DNA of 64,000 bases from Clostridiales bacterium (GTDB taxonomy: Bacteria > Bacillota > Clostridia > Saccharofermentanales > Saccharofermentanaceae), in contig JAFZWA010000006.1 in assembly GCA_017617525.1 (NCBI GenBank), positions 1 through 64,000 of the forward strand, in the 5' to 3' direction. A program made the translations under genes and the position numbers. Of this stretch, positions 41,219-50,937 are shown piece by piece. Below the pieces are notes generated by a model. It did not search any database, was not told the origin of the DNA, and saw only the letters and a list, made by a program, of their open reading frames with translations. Numbering within the stretch: the first letter of the stretch is position 1; the number at the start of each line of letters is the position of its first letter.

Positions 41219-42922
41219 TTATTTCTTGTACTGTCTTCTGATCTTCTTACTTGTCGTCTTATCGAATTCAGTATCACGGAGAACTACGCGTTTGATGTGC
41301 TTATAGTTCACAAGGTTCTTATTGACTTTGGCGACTTCGTCTTCCATGAGCTGCTGGACCGCGTCGTCATCCGGATTATTGCCGAGAAGCTTCTTCACTT
41401 CTTCCATGCACGGGAAGATCGTTACGGTGATGATAACGTCATCGTTTTCTTCTTCACCGGATACCAGGCATTCCTCAACATAATCGGACATGCAGAGCAT
41501 GGTCTCGATCTCTTCAGGGAATACGTTTTTACCGTTCTTAGCGATAATAACGTTCTTCTTACGGCCTGTGATGATGCAGAATCCGTCTTTGTCGATGTAT
41601 CCGAGGTCACCGGTGTGGTAATAACCATTCTCGTCGATCGCTTCTTTTGTAGCATCTTCGTTCTTGTAGTAACCCATCATGACGTTATCGCCCTTAGCGA
41701 TGAATTCACCGATGCCGTTCTCATCTTTGTCGATGACCTGAACATCAACATCCGGAAGCGGAAGTCCTGCCGCGCGGTTATTAAAATCGCAGTCACGGTT
41801 CAGAGCTAGGATCGGAGCACATTCTGTAAGGCCATAACCCTGAATGCAGGCAAAGCCCATGTCCTGCATATCCTGAAGGATCTGAGGATCGATACCGGCA
41901 CCGCCGCTGATGATCAAGCGGAGACTGCCGCCGAATGTCTCATGAACCTGCTTAAAGATCTTCTTTCTCTTATCGATACCGAAGAACAGAAGGAACTTAC
42001 AGAGCTTACGGCCGAACTCGAACTTTCTGGCCATCTTCTTTGTCGCTTTTGCCTTTGACATGATGCTCTTATGGAACTTTTCAAGCATAAGCGGAACGAC
42101 CAGGATGATAGTTACGTGGGACTGCTGCATGTTCGGCACGATATAGCGAAGTCCTTCACAGATCGCGATATGGGAACCACGATATACCTGGCAAAGGAAG
42201 CCACATGTGCACTCATATGTGTGATGCAAAGGAAGGACCGAAAGGAACATATCGTTCTGGTCGATATATGTCATCGAACACATACCTTCGAGGTTCTTGC
42301 AGATATTCTTCTGGCTGAGCATAACTGCCTTGGACTGCGCTGTTGTACCGCTGGTAAACAAAAGAACTGTCATCGCTTCTCTGTCGAGCGGAGCGTCGAG
42401 GAAAAGTCTGTCGCCTTCGTCCAGGAGCTTCTGACCGTTATTGAGAACGTCGTAGAAGTACTCGACGCCTTCACGGTCTGTCTTATCCATGCAGATAAAA
42501 GTCTTTACATTCGGGATCTGGTCTTTGATCTCGTCCAGTACTTTCTGTTTGGAAGAAGAATAGATCACGCAGTTAACTTCGGCGCGGATCAGGCAAGAAG
42601 CCACTTCGTCTGCCGGAAGTTCTTTATCCAGAGGAACAACTATACCTGTTCCGTTTGTAGTTGCCAAGTACGAAACGTACCACTCATATCTCGTTTCAGC
42701 CAGGATCGCGATTCGAGATCCCAGTCCGCAAAGATGCGAAAGGCCTGTACCCATGGCCTGAACAGCTTTGTTGTATTCGTTAAACGTATAATACTCGTAA
42801 TCCCCGCCCTTTACCTTCTTGTAGTAAAAAAGCGGAAGATCTCCGTAAAGTTCGACACTCTGCTTGAGCATGTCGCGAAGATCTTCGATATGTCGTACGT
42901 CATAAAGAGGAATATTCTTCAT
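41219..42922 (-). CDS. AMP-binding acyl-CoA ligase (long-chain type)
   Basis: A 567-residue adenylate-forming enzyme. Motifs: P-loop LLFTSGTTAQSKAVML (about 187-202), GYGLTECAPILALN (about 354) and the C-terminal hinge YHTGDLGYIDKDGFCIITGRKKN with NVFPEEIE. The layout fits long-chain fatty acid-CoA ligases of the FACL group, which activate fatty acids with ATP and CoA. No beta-oxidation genes are adjacent, so a role in recycling exogenous or membrane fatty acids is more likely than catabolism. It has its own promoter overlapped by a long palindrome. Confidence 0.88.
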   Translation of the reverse strand: MKNIPLYDVRHIEDLRDMLKQSVELYGDLPLFYYKKVKGGDYEYYTFNEYNKAVQAMGTGLSHLCGLGSRIAILAETRYEWYVSYLATTNGTGIVVPLDKELPADEVASCLIRAEVNCVIYSSSKQKVLDEIKDQIPNVKTFICMDKTDREGVEYFYDVLNNGQKLLDEGDRLFLDAPLDREAMTVLLFTSGTTAQSKAVMLSQKNICKNLEGMCSMTYIDQNDMFLSVLPLHHTYECTCGFLCQVYRGSHIAICEGLRYIVPNMQQSHVTIILVVPLMLEKFHKSIMSKAKATKKMARKFEFGRKLCKFLLFFGIDKRKKIFKQVHETFGGSLRLIISGGAGIDPQILQDMQDMGFACIQGYGLTECAPILALNRDCDFNNRAAGLPLPDVDVQVIDKDENGIGEFIAKGDNVMMGYYKNEDATKEAIDENGYYHTGDLGYIDKDGFCIITGRKKNVIIAKNGKNVFPEEIETMLCMSDYVEECLVSGEEENDDVIITVTIFPCMEEVKKLLGNNPDDDAVQQLMEDEVAKVNKNLVNYKHIKRVVLRDTEFDKTTSKKIRRQYKK

Positions 42923-42957
42923 ACTACCGTCCCCGTGTTTCGTAAAATGCCGTCAAA

Positions 42958-42988
42958 TCGATAAAATTCAACATTTTCATTTTATCGA
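42958..42988 (-). promoter_or_regulatory. Palindromic operator at the acyl-CoA ligase promoter
   Basis: Perfect 10-base arms TCGATAAAAT (42958-42967) and ATTTTATCGA (42979-42988) with an 11-base spacer. On the minus strand the upstream arm contains the -10, and the second arm covers the expected transcription start. It looks like a repressor site, though a weak terminator for the upstream gene is an alternative. Confidence 0.55.
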
Positions 42989-43007
42989 AATGTGCTTATT
43001 TGTTCAA
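42979..43007 (-). promoter_or_regulatory. Promoter of the acyl-CoA ligase gene
   Basis: On the minus strand TTGAAC (43007-43002), 17 bases, TAAAAT (42984-42979), which is embedded in the palindrome. Confidence 0.6.
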
Positions 43008-43023
43008 CCGATAATACCTAATT

Positions 43024-43599
43024 TTATAGTTTTTTCGGAATCTCGTATTTCCTTAGAGCCGCACGCTTTTCCTTGTAGTCCGGACAGTATTTTGATACCT
43101 GTGCCCAGAACTTTGCGGAATGGTTCATGTAATAAAGGTGCGAAAGCTCGTGGATCAGTACATAATCGAAAAGCTCCGGCTCGACCTCCAGTAGATAAAC
43201 ATTGAGGGAAATGTTGCCCTTACTGCTGCACGAGCCCCATCTGCTCGACATATTCCGGACATAGATCTTTACCGGTTTTTTGCCGTCATATACCGCGAGA
43301 AAAGCACTTGCCCTGGCCTTTATGATCCTTGCCTTTCTTTTCTGCTCTACCGCATCGATATACGGAAGATATGTCTTACTGAGCTGTTTGATACGGTGCT
43401 TTTCGATCCAACTGACATTCTGTTCGACAAAACGATCTATATCCTTTAAAGGCATGCGTTTTGGGGCATGCGCGATGACATTGCCGTTCTCATCGATACT
43501 GATACGAAGTCTCTTTAAACGCGCATAACGAACTGTAACCGGGATCCGAAGAACCCCGGTTACATGTTCTTTTACTTCATATGTCTTTCGACCGCGCAA
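43024..43599 (-). CDS. YgjP-like (M48-type, DUF45) metallopeptidase
   Basis: A 191-residue protein of the YgjP/DUF45 family. It has an N-terminal IPVTVRYARLKRLRISIDENGNVIAHAP segment, a basic middle and the C-terminal gluzincin motif HELSHLYYMNHSAKFW (HExxH with the downstream NHSxxFW), preceded by SSRWGSCSSKGNISLN. Members are thought to be zinc peptidases, with unknown physiological substrates. The best start is TTG at 43599, with GGAAGG 8 bases upstream. It is the last gene of the pyr operon by position, 2 bases after the pyrE stop, and is probably co-transcribed. Confidence 0.82.
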   Translation of the reverse strand: MRGRKTYEVKEHVTGVLRIPVTVRYARLKRLRISIDENGNVIAHAPKRMPLKDIDRFVEQNVSWIEKHRIKQLSKTYLPYIDAVEQKRKARIIKARASAFLAVYDGKKPVKIYVRNMSSRWGSCSSKGNISLNVYLLEVEPELFDYVLIHELSHLYYMNHSAKFWAQVSKYCPDYKEKRAALRKYEIPKKL

Positions 43600-43601
43600 G
43601 A

Positions 43602-44459
43602 TCAGGACCTTCCCGGAACGTATCCGCGAGAGATGGCCATCTCGGCGCGTTGCTTCGGCTTACCGCCGAGAGCGATCTGCTCATCGATGAAATCAGGATG
43701 AGCTGTAAGAAAAGCCTTCATGTAATCGATCGGATTCTCCATGAAGTGAGCGACCATGTCGCGCTGCGCTTTTGTAAGGATCCCCTTCTCAACGCCCTCA
43801 TCAAAGAGAGAAAGCTCGATCTTAGCGAAGGTGTACATGTTTACGCCTTCCGCCTTAAGGTTAGCTTCACCGCCCTGAAGACGGTCGATAACGGCGATCG
43901 TATCTGTGATAGTAGCGCCTGTACCACGGATGGACGGAATCCAAGCGTTTGTGTAAGAAGATGCTTCTGTGATCAGGTCAGCGATATGAAGGGATACTTT
44001 ACCGGAAAGGTCTCCCTTACCTACCTTAACAGCCTTCTCTTCTACATTCTCGGAATAGTATGTCTCACCATCCTTGAAGATGGAAAGGTGCGGCTTTCCA
44101 AGAAGATAAGCCGGCATCAGGGAGAAGAAATAATCGCGACGCTCACCACCGGAGATCACGTCGAAATCCAGTTCTTTTGCCTTAGCGACGATAAGATCGA
44201 TAACGGCCTTATAGGATTCGGAAGTCTCATACTGCTTCTTTACAAAAGAGAGGATCGTTGTCAGAAAATCTGTACGATCGCCGGCAGCTGCCTCTTCGAT
44301 CAGAGCCAGAAGCTCATTTGCTTTCTGCTCGGACTCGAGAAGAAAGTGTGTATTTACATAGAAAGGGCCGAGAGTTCCGGAAGCATACCAGAACGGCTTC
44401 TCCGGATCGCTGACACGTACGGCATTCGTCTCAAAAAGATAATCGGCAATTGATTTCAT
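43602..44459 (-). CDS. pyrE: Orotate phosphoribosyltransferase, long divergent form
   Basis: Converts orotate and PRPP to OMP. The 285-residue protein is longer than the classic PyrE of about 210 residues. The conserved phosphoribosyltransferase features are seen in GPFYVNTHFLLES, VISGGERRDYFFSLMPAYLLGKPHLSIFKDG and LHIADLITEASSY, where the usual VVxDDVxTTG PRPP loop is altered to an ADLIT form. The last 90 residues (KIELSLFDEGVEKGILT...) are an extra domain. Position between pyrD and the end of the pyr operon supports the call. ATG 44459 has GGAGG 6 bases before it and overlaps the end of pyrD. Confidence 0.85.
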   Translation of the reverse strand: MKSIADYLFETNAVRVSDPEKPFWYASGTLGPFYVNTHFLLESEQKANELLALIEEAAAGDRTDFLTTILSFVKKQYETSESYKAVIDLIVAKAKELDFDVISGGERRDYFFSLMPAYLLGKPHLSIFKDGETYYSENVEEKAVKVGKGDLSGKVSLHIADLITEASSYTNAWIPSIRGTGATITDTIAVIDRLQGGEANLKAEGVNMYTFAKIELSLFDEGVEKGILTKAQRDMVAHFMENPIDYMKAFLTAHPDFIDEQIALGGKPKQRAEMAISRGYVPGRS

Positions 44460-44461
44460 GT

Positions 44462-45379
44462 TTACCTCCACAATTCAAGCGTACCGGTTAAGGACGCCAG
44501 TTCTTCGATATTGTTTTCTTTGCAGTATTTCTCAAGATCTTCCACGATCTCGACAGGACGTGTCGGATGAACGAGCGTGATCGTACCAAGCTCGACTGCG
44601 GAAGCGCCTGCGATCATGAACTCGAGAACATCTTCGTAAGTGGAAACACCACCGCATCCGACCACAGGGATCTTTACCGCGTCGTAGATGTCGTGGACCA
44701 TACGAAGAGCGACAGGTTTTACGCACGGACCGGAAAGTCCGCCGGTATTGTTATGAAGAAGCGGTCTTCTCGTTCTGATATCGATCGCCATACCGAGCAT
44801 GGTATTGATCGCGACGATCGCGTCTGCACCGCCTGCTTCTGCTCCCTTAGCAGTCTCCGCAATAGATGTGACGTTCGGTGTCAGCTTGATCCAAAGCGGA
44901 AGATCAGTTCTTTTACGAAGGTCGGAAACGAGAGCTTCGATGGCTTTCGGAGAAGATCCGATAACCATGCATCCTTCTTTAACGTTCGGGCAGGAGAAAT
45001 TCAGTTCCAGAGCGTTGATCTTTTCTTTGAAAGGATCGAGTTTTTCGACCATAGCGATATAGTCTTCATTCGAATGACCGGCGACATTGACGACAACGCC
45101 TGCTCCGCTATCTACCATAAAATCGAGCTCAGTTGCCAGGAAAGCGTCTACACCGGGGTTCTGAAGACCTACACAGTTCAGCATACCGGAAGGTGTTTCC
45201 GCTACACGAACACCCTGGTTTCCATCTCTCGGGAGAAGTGTCAGACCTTTGGATGACAGAGCACCAAGTTTACTGAGATCCATATATTCAGAAAGTTCTC
45301 TTCCGAAACCGCATGTTCCGGACGCAAGAATGATCGGATTTTTCAGGTCGACCTGACCAACTTTTACTGAAATACTCAC
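44462..45379 (-). CDS. pyrD: Dihydroorotate dehydrogenase B, catalytic subunit
   Basis: FMN-containing class 1B enzyme oxidising dihydroorotate to orotate, 305 residues. SGTCGFGRELSEYMD, the active-site cysteine loop LNFSCPNVKEG, WIKLTPNVT and GCGGVSTYEDVLEF are typical. GTG is the start codon and overlaps the pyrK stop (GTGA), so the catalytic and electron-transfer subunits are translationally coupled. Confidence 0.96.
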   Translation of the reverse strand: MSISVKVGQVDLKNPIILASGTCGFGRELSEYMDLSKLGALSSKGLTLLPRDGNQGVRVAETPSGMLNCVGLQNPGVDAFLATELDFMVDSGAGVVVNVAGHSNEDYIAMVEKLDPFKEKINALELNFSCPNVKEGCMVIGSSPKAIEALVSDLRKRTDLPLWIKLTPNVTSIAETAKGAEAGGADAIVAINTMLGMAIDIRTRRPLLHNNTGGLSGPCVKPVALRMVHDIYDAVKIPVVGCGGVSTYEDVLEFMIAGASAVELGTITLVHPTRPVEIVEDLEKYCKENNIEELASLTGTLELWR

Positions 45380-46158
45380 CAGATCACCTCCTCAGCATTA
45401 AATACCGGGCCGTCTTTGCAACAACGCTTATGCACGAATTCTTTTTCTTCCTGTTCAGCCTTGATCTTGCAAACACATACCAGGCAGGCGCCGATTCCAC
45501 AGGCCATGCGCTGCTCCAGGGAAACATAGCAGGTAAGTCCTTTAGACTTTGCCCACTCGGAAACTTTTCTCATCATGATTCCCGGGCCAACGACCATAAC
45601 AGTCATATTGGCAAGTTCTTCATCGCTCATGGTCTCAAGATAAGCCATGACGTTACCCTTTACTCCGAGATCGCCGGCATCTGTTGTCGCGTGAAAATCA
45701 CTGCACGCGCAGCTGAAACGGTCATACAGGAAAGCGTCGTTCTTGCAGCGGTATCCATTTACGACTTCACACGGGATTCCGTTTTCTTTTGCGTACTGTG
45801 TCGCAAAGAAGATCGGGAAGATTCCCGTTCCGCCACCGACGAGAAGCAGTTTCTTCACACCATCAAAATCAAAGCCGTTTCCGAGAGGACCGAGTACCGT
45901 GAAAGAATCTCCTTCACTTGACTTGATGATCTTATCTGTTCCCTTTCCTACTTTTCTGACGCCAATACTGAAAGTCTTTGCTTCCTTATCTACGGCCATG
46001 ATGCCGAAAGGACGCTTCAGGAAATACTCGCAGGAAAGATTCACGAATTGTCCCGGTCTTGCGGACAAGGCAATCTCGGGGCACGAGAACGTAAGGACAG
46101 CGCATGTCTCTCCCAGAAGTTCTTTCTTTACCAGACGAATGCTGTATTCTTCTTTCAT
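45376..46158 (-). CDS. pyrK: Dihydroorotate dehydrogenase B, electron-transfer subunit
   Basis: A 260-residue ferredoxin-reductase-like subunit that passes electrons from PyrD to NAD+. It has the FAD-binding KRPFGIMAVD, the nucleotide-binding GGGTGIFPIFFA (about 105-116) and a C-terminal 2Fe-2S cluster with cysteines in RMACGIGACLVCVC and HKRCCKDGPVF. Its presence shows that the PyrD is the NAD-dependent B type. Confidence 0.95.
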   Translation of the reverse strand: MKEEYSIRLVKKELLGETCAVLTFSCPEIALSARPGQFVNLSCEYFLKRPFGIMAVDKEAKTFSIGVRKVGKGTDKIIKSSEGDSFTVLGPLGNGFDFDGVKKLLLVGGGTGIFPIFFATQYAKENGIPCEVVNGYRCKNDAFLYDRFSCACSDFHATTDAGDLGVKGNVMAYLETMSDEELANMTVMVVGPGIMMRKVSEWAKSKGLTCYVSLEQRMACGIGACLVCVCKIKAEQEEKEFVHKRCCKDGPVFNAEEVIW

Positions 46159-46178
46159 TTCAATAATTCCTCTTTGAA

Positions 46179-47195
46179 TTAAGCTTTTGCGGATTCTTTG
46201 ATCGCATTATTGAGGTCATCTCGCATACGAAGTGCCTCTTCTCTTGTTGCCTTCTGGAATCCGAGAAGCGAAGCGCCGGAAGGACCGTGCATTTCGGTAA
46301 GTTCCATCGGATCGATGTCTTCTCTCTTTTTCCATGCACACATCAGGCTTCTGGAAGCATTTACGATACCGCCCTTGCCGTTTACGAAAGAAGCGACAGC
46401 GTCTTTTCCCGAGCCACCTTGAGCACCGTAACCCGGTACCAGGATAAGTGCGTGCGGCATGATTCTACGTGCCTTTACAGCCTGTTCCGGCCATGTGGCA
46501 CCGACAACGGCTCCGACAGAGGAGAAACCGCTCTCGCCGATAAGATCCTGCCCCCATTTTTCAACATTCTCAGCCATTGCCTCAAATACCTGACGTCCGT
46601 CTTCCAGCTTCAGGTCCTGAAGATCGCCGGCAGAAGGATTCGATGTTCTTACGAGAACATAAAGGCCTTTGCCCTTCTCTTTTGCGACATCCATGAAAGG
46701 CTTGATGCCATCGATACCGAGATAACCGTTTACTGTGATACAGTCACAGTCGAACATAGCCGCTGTTGTATCATCGATGATCTTTGTTTCGCCGATGATC
46801 GCGTTCGCGTAAGCGGTCGCTGTTGTGCCGATATCGTTTCTCTTTGCGTCTGCGATAACGAGCATGCCTTTATCGTGAGCGTACTGGATCGTCTTTCTAA
46901 GAGCCATGATGCCGTGGATACCGTACATCTCATAATATGCGAACTGCGGCTTGATCGCCGGGACTATGTCATATACCGCGTCGATCAGAAGACGGTTATA
47001 ATCGAAGATCGCCATACCTGTGGCCATCTGCATATTTGCGTGCTCTCCGCTCTTCTCTTCGTGCTTCTTTGCTTCATCCAGCCACTCATTTACCATAGCG
47101 GACGGAAGATAGTCGAGTTTCGGGTCAAGACCCATAACTGTCGGGTTATTGCACTCTTCAATTCTCTTTGTAAGTCTGTCAGCGAAGTTCGTCAT
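46179..47195 (-). CDS. pyrF: Orotidine 5'-phosphate decarboxylase, type 2
   Basis: Decarboxylates OMP to UMP. The 338-residue length and motifs place it in the longer type 2 group: MGLDPKLDYLP near the N terminus, catalytic VIADAKRNDIGTTATAYANAI (Lys and Asp of the active site), TVNGYLGIDGIKPF and LVPGYGAQGG. The ATG lies inside the end of pyrC (17-base overlap), with GGAGG upstream. Confidence 0.95.
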   Translation of the reverse strand: MTNFADRLTKRIEECNNPTVMGLDPKLDYLPSAMVNEWLDEAKKHEEKSGEHANMQMATGMAIFDYNRLLIDAVYDIVPAIKPQFAYYEMYGIHGIMALRKTIQYAHDKGMLVIADAKRNDIGTTATAYANAIIGETKIIDDTTAAMFDCDCITVNGYLGIDGIKPFMDVAKEKGKGLYVLVRTSNPSAGDLQDLKLEDGRQVFEAMAENVEKWGQDLIGESGFSSVGAVVGATWPEQAVKARRIMPHALILVPGYGAQGGSGKDAVASFVNGKGGIVNASRSLMCAWKKREDIDPMELTEMHGPSGASLLGFQKATREEALRMRDDLNNAIKESAKA

Positions 47196-48438
47196 ATGTG
47201 ATACTTCCTCCTGCGATCGTAAGTTTTACTCGGCCGGTAAGTTCCTCACCGATATAAGGCGAGTTTTCAGCTTTACTGAGGATCTCTTCTTTCGTATATA
47301 CGAAGGTTTCATTAAGATCCGCGAGCATGACATCCGCAGGCATACCCTTATCCATGGTGCCTCTTCCGAGCTTCAGGATATTCGAAGGATTCGTTGTCAT
47401 GGTCTTGATCATGTCAGCAAGAGAGATCGAACCGGTCTTTACCAGATAAGTATATCCGACTGCGAAGGCAGTTTCAAAGCCGATGATACCATTATTCGCC
47501 AGAGAGAATTCAAGATCCTTCTCATCGATGTGATGCGGCGCATGATCTGTTACGATACAGTCGATCGTACCGTCCTTAAGACCCTCGATAACGGCAAGGC
47601 GGTCGTCTTCCGTACGGAGCGGCGGATTCATCTTGAAGTTCGTATCATAAGTCTGGCAGCATTCTTCTGTCAGTGAGAAATAGTGCGGGCATGTTTCGCA
47701 AGTTACCTTAACTCCGCGTTTTTTCGCCTGTCTGATGATCTCGATGCCTTTTCTTGTGCTGACGTGGCAGATGTGGATCGGCATATCGAGGTATTCAGCT
47801 GTCTGGATATCTCTGGAGATCATGATCTCTTCTGCGATCGCCGGGATTCCGCGAAGTCCGAGTGCTGTGGAGATAGCGCCTTCGTTCATGGCACCTTCAG
47901 AAAGTGACATTACTTCGCAGTGATTCAATACCGGGATATCAAAGTCAGAAGCGTATTCAAGAACTTTCTTAAGAAGGTTTGCCGAAGCGATCGGCTTTCC
48001 GTCATCTGAGACAGCGACGATGCCGGCTTCCTTCATGAGCCCCATCTCTGAGATCTCTTTTCCTTCAAGACCTTTACTTGCGGCACCGATCGGGAAAACA
48101 TTGCAGGATCCGACCTGCTCTGCTTTTCTCAGGATGCCTTCAACAACTGCCGCGTTATCGCAGACCGGCTTGGTGTTCGGCATGCAGCATACGCTGGTAA
48201 AACCGCCCTTAGCGGCGCTTTTTGTACCTGTCTTGATGTCTTCTCTGTACTCAAAGCCTGGTTCACGAAGATGACAGTGCATGTCGACCAGTCCAGGGAA
48301 CACCGTAAGGCCTTCCGCGTCGATCACTTCATCAGCGTCACCCGAAAGAGAATCGGTAAATACACCGTTCTCGATGTATACCGTAACTTTTTCACCGGAA
48401 GCATAGTGCTTCGCGTTTTTGATCTCAATTCTTTTCAT
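47179..48438 (-). CDS. pyrC: Dihydroorotase
   Basis: Zinc amidohydrolase that cyclises carbamoyl-aspartate. The 419 residues fit the class I (Bacillota) form. Metal ligands are in VDMHCHLREPGFEYREDI, NHCEVMS and HICHVST, and the catalytic Asp in IVTDHAPHHIDEK. It overlaps pyrB by 14 bases, with AAGGAG inside pyrB as ribosome binding site. Confidence 0.96.
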   Translation of the reverse strand: MKRIEIKNAKHYASGEKVTVYIENGVFTDSLSGDADEVIDAEGLTVFPGLVDMHCHLREPGFEYREDIKTGTKSAAKGGFTSVCCMPNTKPVCDNAAVVEGILRKAEQVGSCNVFPIGAASKGLEGKEISEMGLMKEAGIVAVSDDGKPIASANLLKKVLEYASDFDIPVLNHCEVMSLSEGAMNEGAISTALGLRGIPAIAEEIMISRDIQTAEYLDMPIHICHVSTRKGIEIIRQAKKRGVKVTCETCPHYFSLTEECCQTYDTNFKMNPPLRTEDDRLAVIEGLKDGTIDCIVTDHAPHHIDEKDLEFSLANNGIIGFETAFAVGYTYLVKTGSISLADMIKTMTTNPSNILKLGRGTMDKGMPADVMLADLNETFVYTKEEILSKAENSPYIGEELTGRVKLTIAGGSITYDELR

Positions 48439-49362
48439 TCTGGTTTCTCCTTGCCATCAGTAAGTATAAGACTGCCATTCGAACCGCGACACCGTTGGTG
48501 ACCTGTTCATTGATCACTGACTGATCGCAGTCATATACGCATGTCGGAAGCTCTACACCGTGGTTGCACGGACCCGGGTGAAGCAGATATGCACCCGGTT
48601 TCGCGAGCTTCAGAATGTCCTCGGAGATAGAGTAGAATCTCGAATATTCTGCTACCGAGGGGAACAGAGACTTCTGCTGACGCTCCAGCTGTACACGAAG
48701 ACCCATGACAGCGTCTGCATCCTTCACGGCTTCAGCTACCGACTTGCAGACCGTGCATCCCATCTTATCCAGTCCGACAGGAACCATTGTTCTCGGTCCT
48801 GCTACACTTACTGTAGCGCCGAGCTTCGTGAGACCGATGACGTTGCTTCGTACGACACGGCTGTGATAAAGATCGCCACAGATGGCGACTTTCAGTCCGT
48901 CGATGTGGCCGTATTTTTCATAGAGAGTAAACATGTCCAGGAGAGCCTGTGTCGGGTGTTCATTCATACCGTCACCGGCGTTTACGATGGAAGCCTTAAC
49001 TCTGGGCGCCAGATAGTGTGGAGCACCGGACTGGCTGTGGCGCATGATGATGATATCCGTCGCCATCATGTCGATCGTTCTGGCAGTATCCAGAAGCGAT
49101 TCGCCTTTGTTTACAGAGCTTCCGGAAGTCGTGATGTTCGCGCTTGCGGAACCCATGTACTTCGAAGCAAGTTCGAAGGAGAGTCTGGTTCTCGTACTGT
49201 TTTCATAAAAGAGAGTTACTACTGATTTACCCTGAAGATGCGATGTCTTCTTATTTCCGGAAGTCAGCACCATTTTCATCATTTTGGCAGTGTCCAGGAT
49301 CTCCATGATCTCTTCTGCCGTCAACTGCTTTAATCCAAGCAGGTCTTTACTTCTAAGTCCCA

Positions 49363-49363
<1 letters not shown>
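48425..49363 (-). CDS. pyrB: Aspartate carbamoyltransferase, catalytic chain
   Basis: Joins carbamoyl phosphate and aspartate. The 312 residues include the carbamoyl-phosphate loop FYENSTRTRLSFELA (about 52-66), INAGDGMNEHPTQALLD and HPGPCNHGVEL. No pyrI regulatory chain is present in the operon, so control is probably through PyrR attenuation rather than allostery. The start overlaps the pyrR stop (TAATG). Confidence 0.96.
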
Positions 49364-50077
<714 letters not shown>

Positions 50078-50091
50078 GATACGTTGTTAAG

Positions 50092-50120
50092 ATAATAATC
50101 CAACTGTTGTCATTACGCAA
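50092..50120 (-). promoter_or_regulatory. Promoter of the pyr operon
   Basis: On the minus strand TTGCGT (50120-50115), 17 bases, TATTAT (50097-50092). The transcript would start about 15 bases before the PyrR binding hairpin. Confidence 0.55.
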
Positions 50121-50163
50121 CAGTCAAAATGCCGAATCGTGAAATTTGTGTATTTAAAGATGA

Positions 50164-50937
50164 TCACCAAACCGGTGTATCGTCATAATACCAGTTCCAG
50201 TCTTCCATATTCTCCTGGTTTTGTCTTCTTTCCTGCTGACGCTGACCATTCGCGGAATCCATCTTGCTTTGAAGCTCATCCTCGATCTCCTGCTGTCTTT
50301 GTTCTTGAGATTCAGACTGGCTCTGTGACTCTTCAGGACTCATTGTCGGTTGATTTACAGACTGACCGCCGCTCCCGTCAGTGTCAGACTGGTTGGAATC
50401 CGACTGCTGTTGCCTGCTTTCCTGCTCTGATTCCTGTTTTTCCTTTTCGTCTTCGAGGTGATCGAGCATATCCTTGATCTCATCATAAAGTCTCTGGGCA
50501 CGGTTATTGTGACCGTCTCCGTTTTTATTTGCGCAGCCATCTTCAGAAAGGATCTTGAGACAGTCATTGAGAATCTTCATAGACTCATCGATCTTCTCTG
50601 GATTTGTATAATCTTCAGCTAAAAACTTCAGTTTAGTAAGCGCCATGTTGATGCGGATCGCGCATTCCTTGCCTTCCGGTGGATTGTGCTCAAGTGCCTG
50701 CTCATAGTAGTCGAGGGCAGCTTCATAATCCATTCTCTGGTACATTACGTTACCGTTGTTATAGTAGACGATATAAGGTTCCGATACGTTCATGACCTCA
50801 AGAAGAGCGAAATTCTCGGAATAATCCTCATCTTCATATTTGGAGATGACCCACTCGTTATAACCATACGTAAAGGCAAACTTAAACAGCAGAAGGCCAA
50901 GAACCACATATGCCACGATAATGATTGTTTTTCTCAT
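50164..50937 (-). CDS. TPR-containing membrane protein of the Bat operon (BatC-like)
   Basis: 257 residues: one N-terminal membrane helix (about 4-22), a short TPR region (about 50-120, YYNNGNVMYQRMDYEAALDYYEQALEHNP), then a long Gln/Ser/Glu-rich low-complexity tail ending in WNWYYDDTPVW. The layout matches BatC-type proteins of aerotolerance (Bat) operons, thought to help assemble VWA-domain complexes at the membrane. The start overlaps the end of the preceding VWA gene by four bases. The tail is compositionally extreme and probably disordered. Confidence 0.75.
   Translation of the reverse strand: MRKTIIIVAYVVLGLLLFKFAFTYGYNEWVISKYEDEDYSENFALLEVMNVSEPYIVYYNNGNVMYQRMDYEAALDYYEQALEHNPPEGKECAIRINMALTKLKFLAEDYTNPEKIDESMKILNDCLKILSEDGCANKNGDGHNNRAQRLYDEIKDMLDHLEDEKEKQESEQESRQQQSDSNQSDTDGSGGQSVNQPTMSPEESQSQSESQEQRQQEIEDELQSKMDSANGQRQQERRQNQENMEDWNWYYDDTPVW

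Noticed and set aside
41156-42964. Plus-strand open frames opposite the acyl-CoA ligase gene
   Set aside because: Antisense shadows without start signals or recognisable domains.
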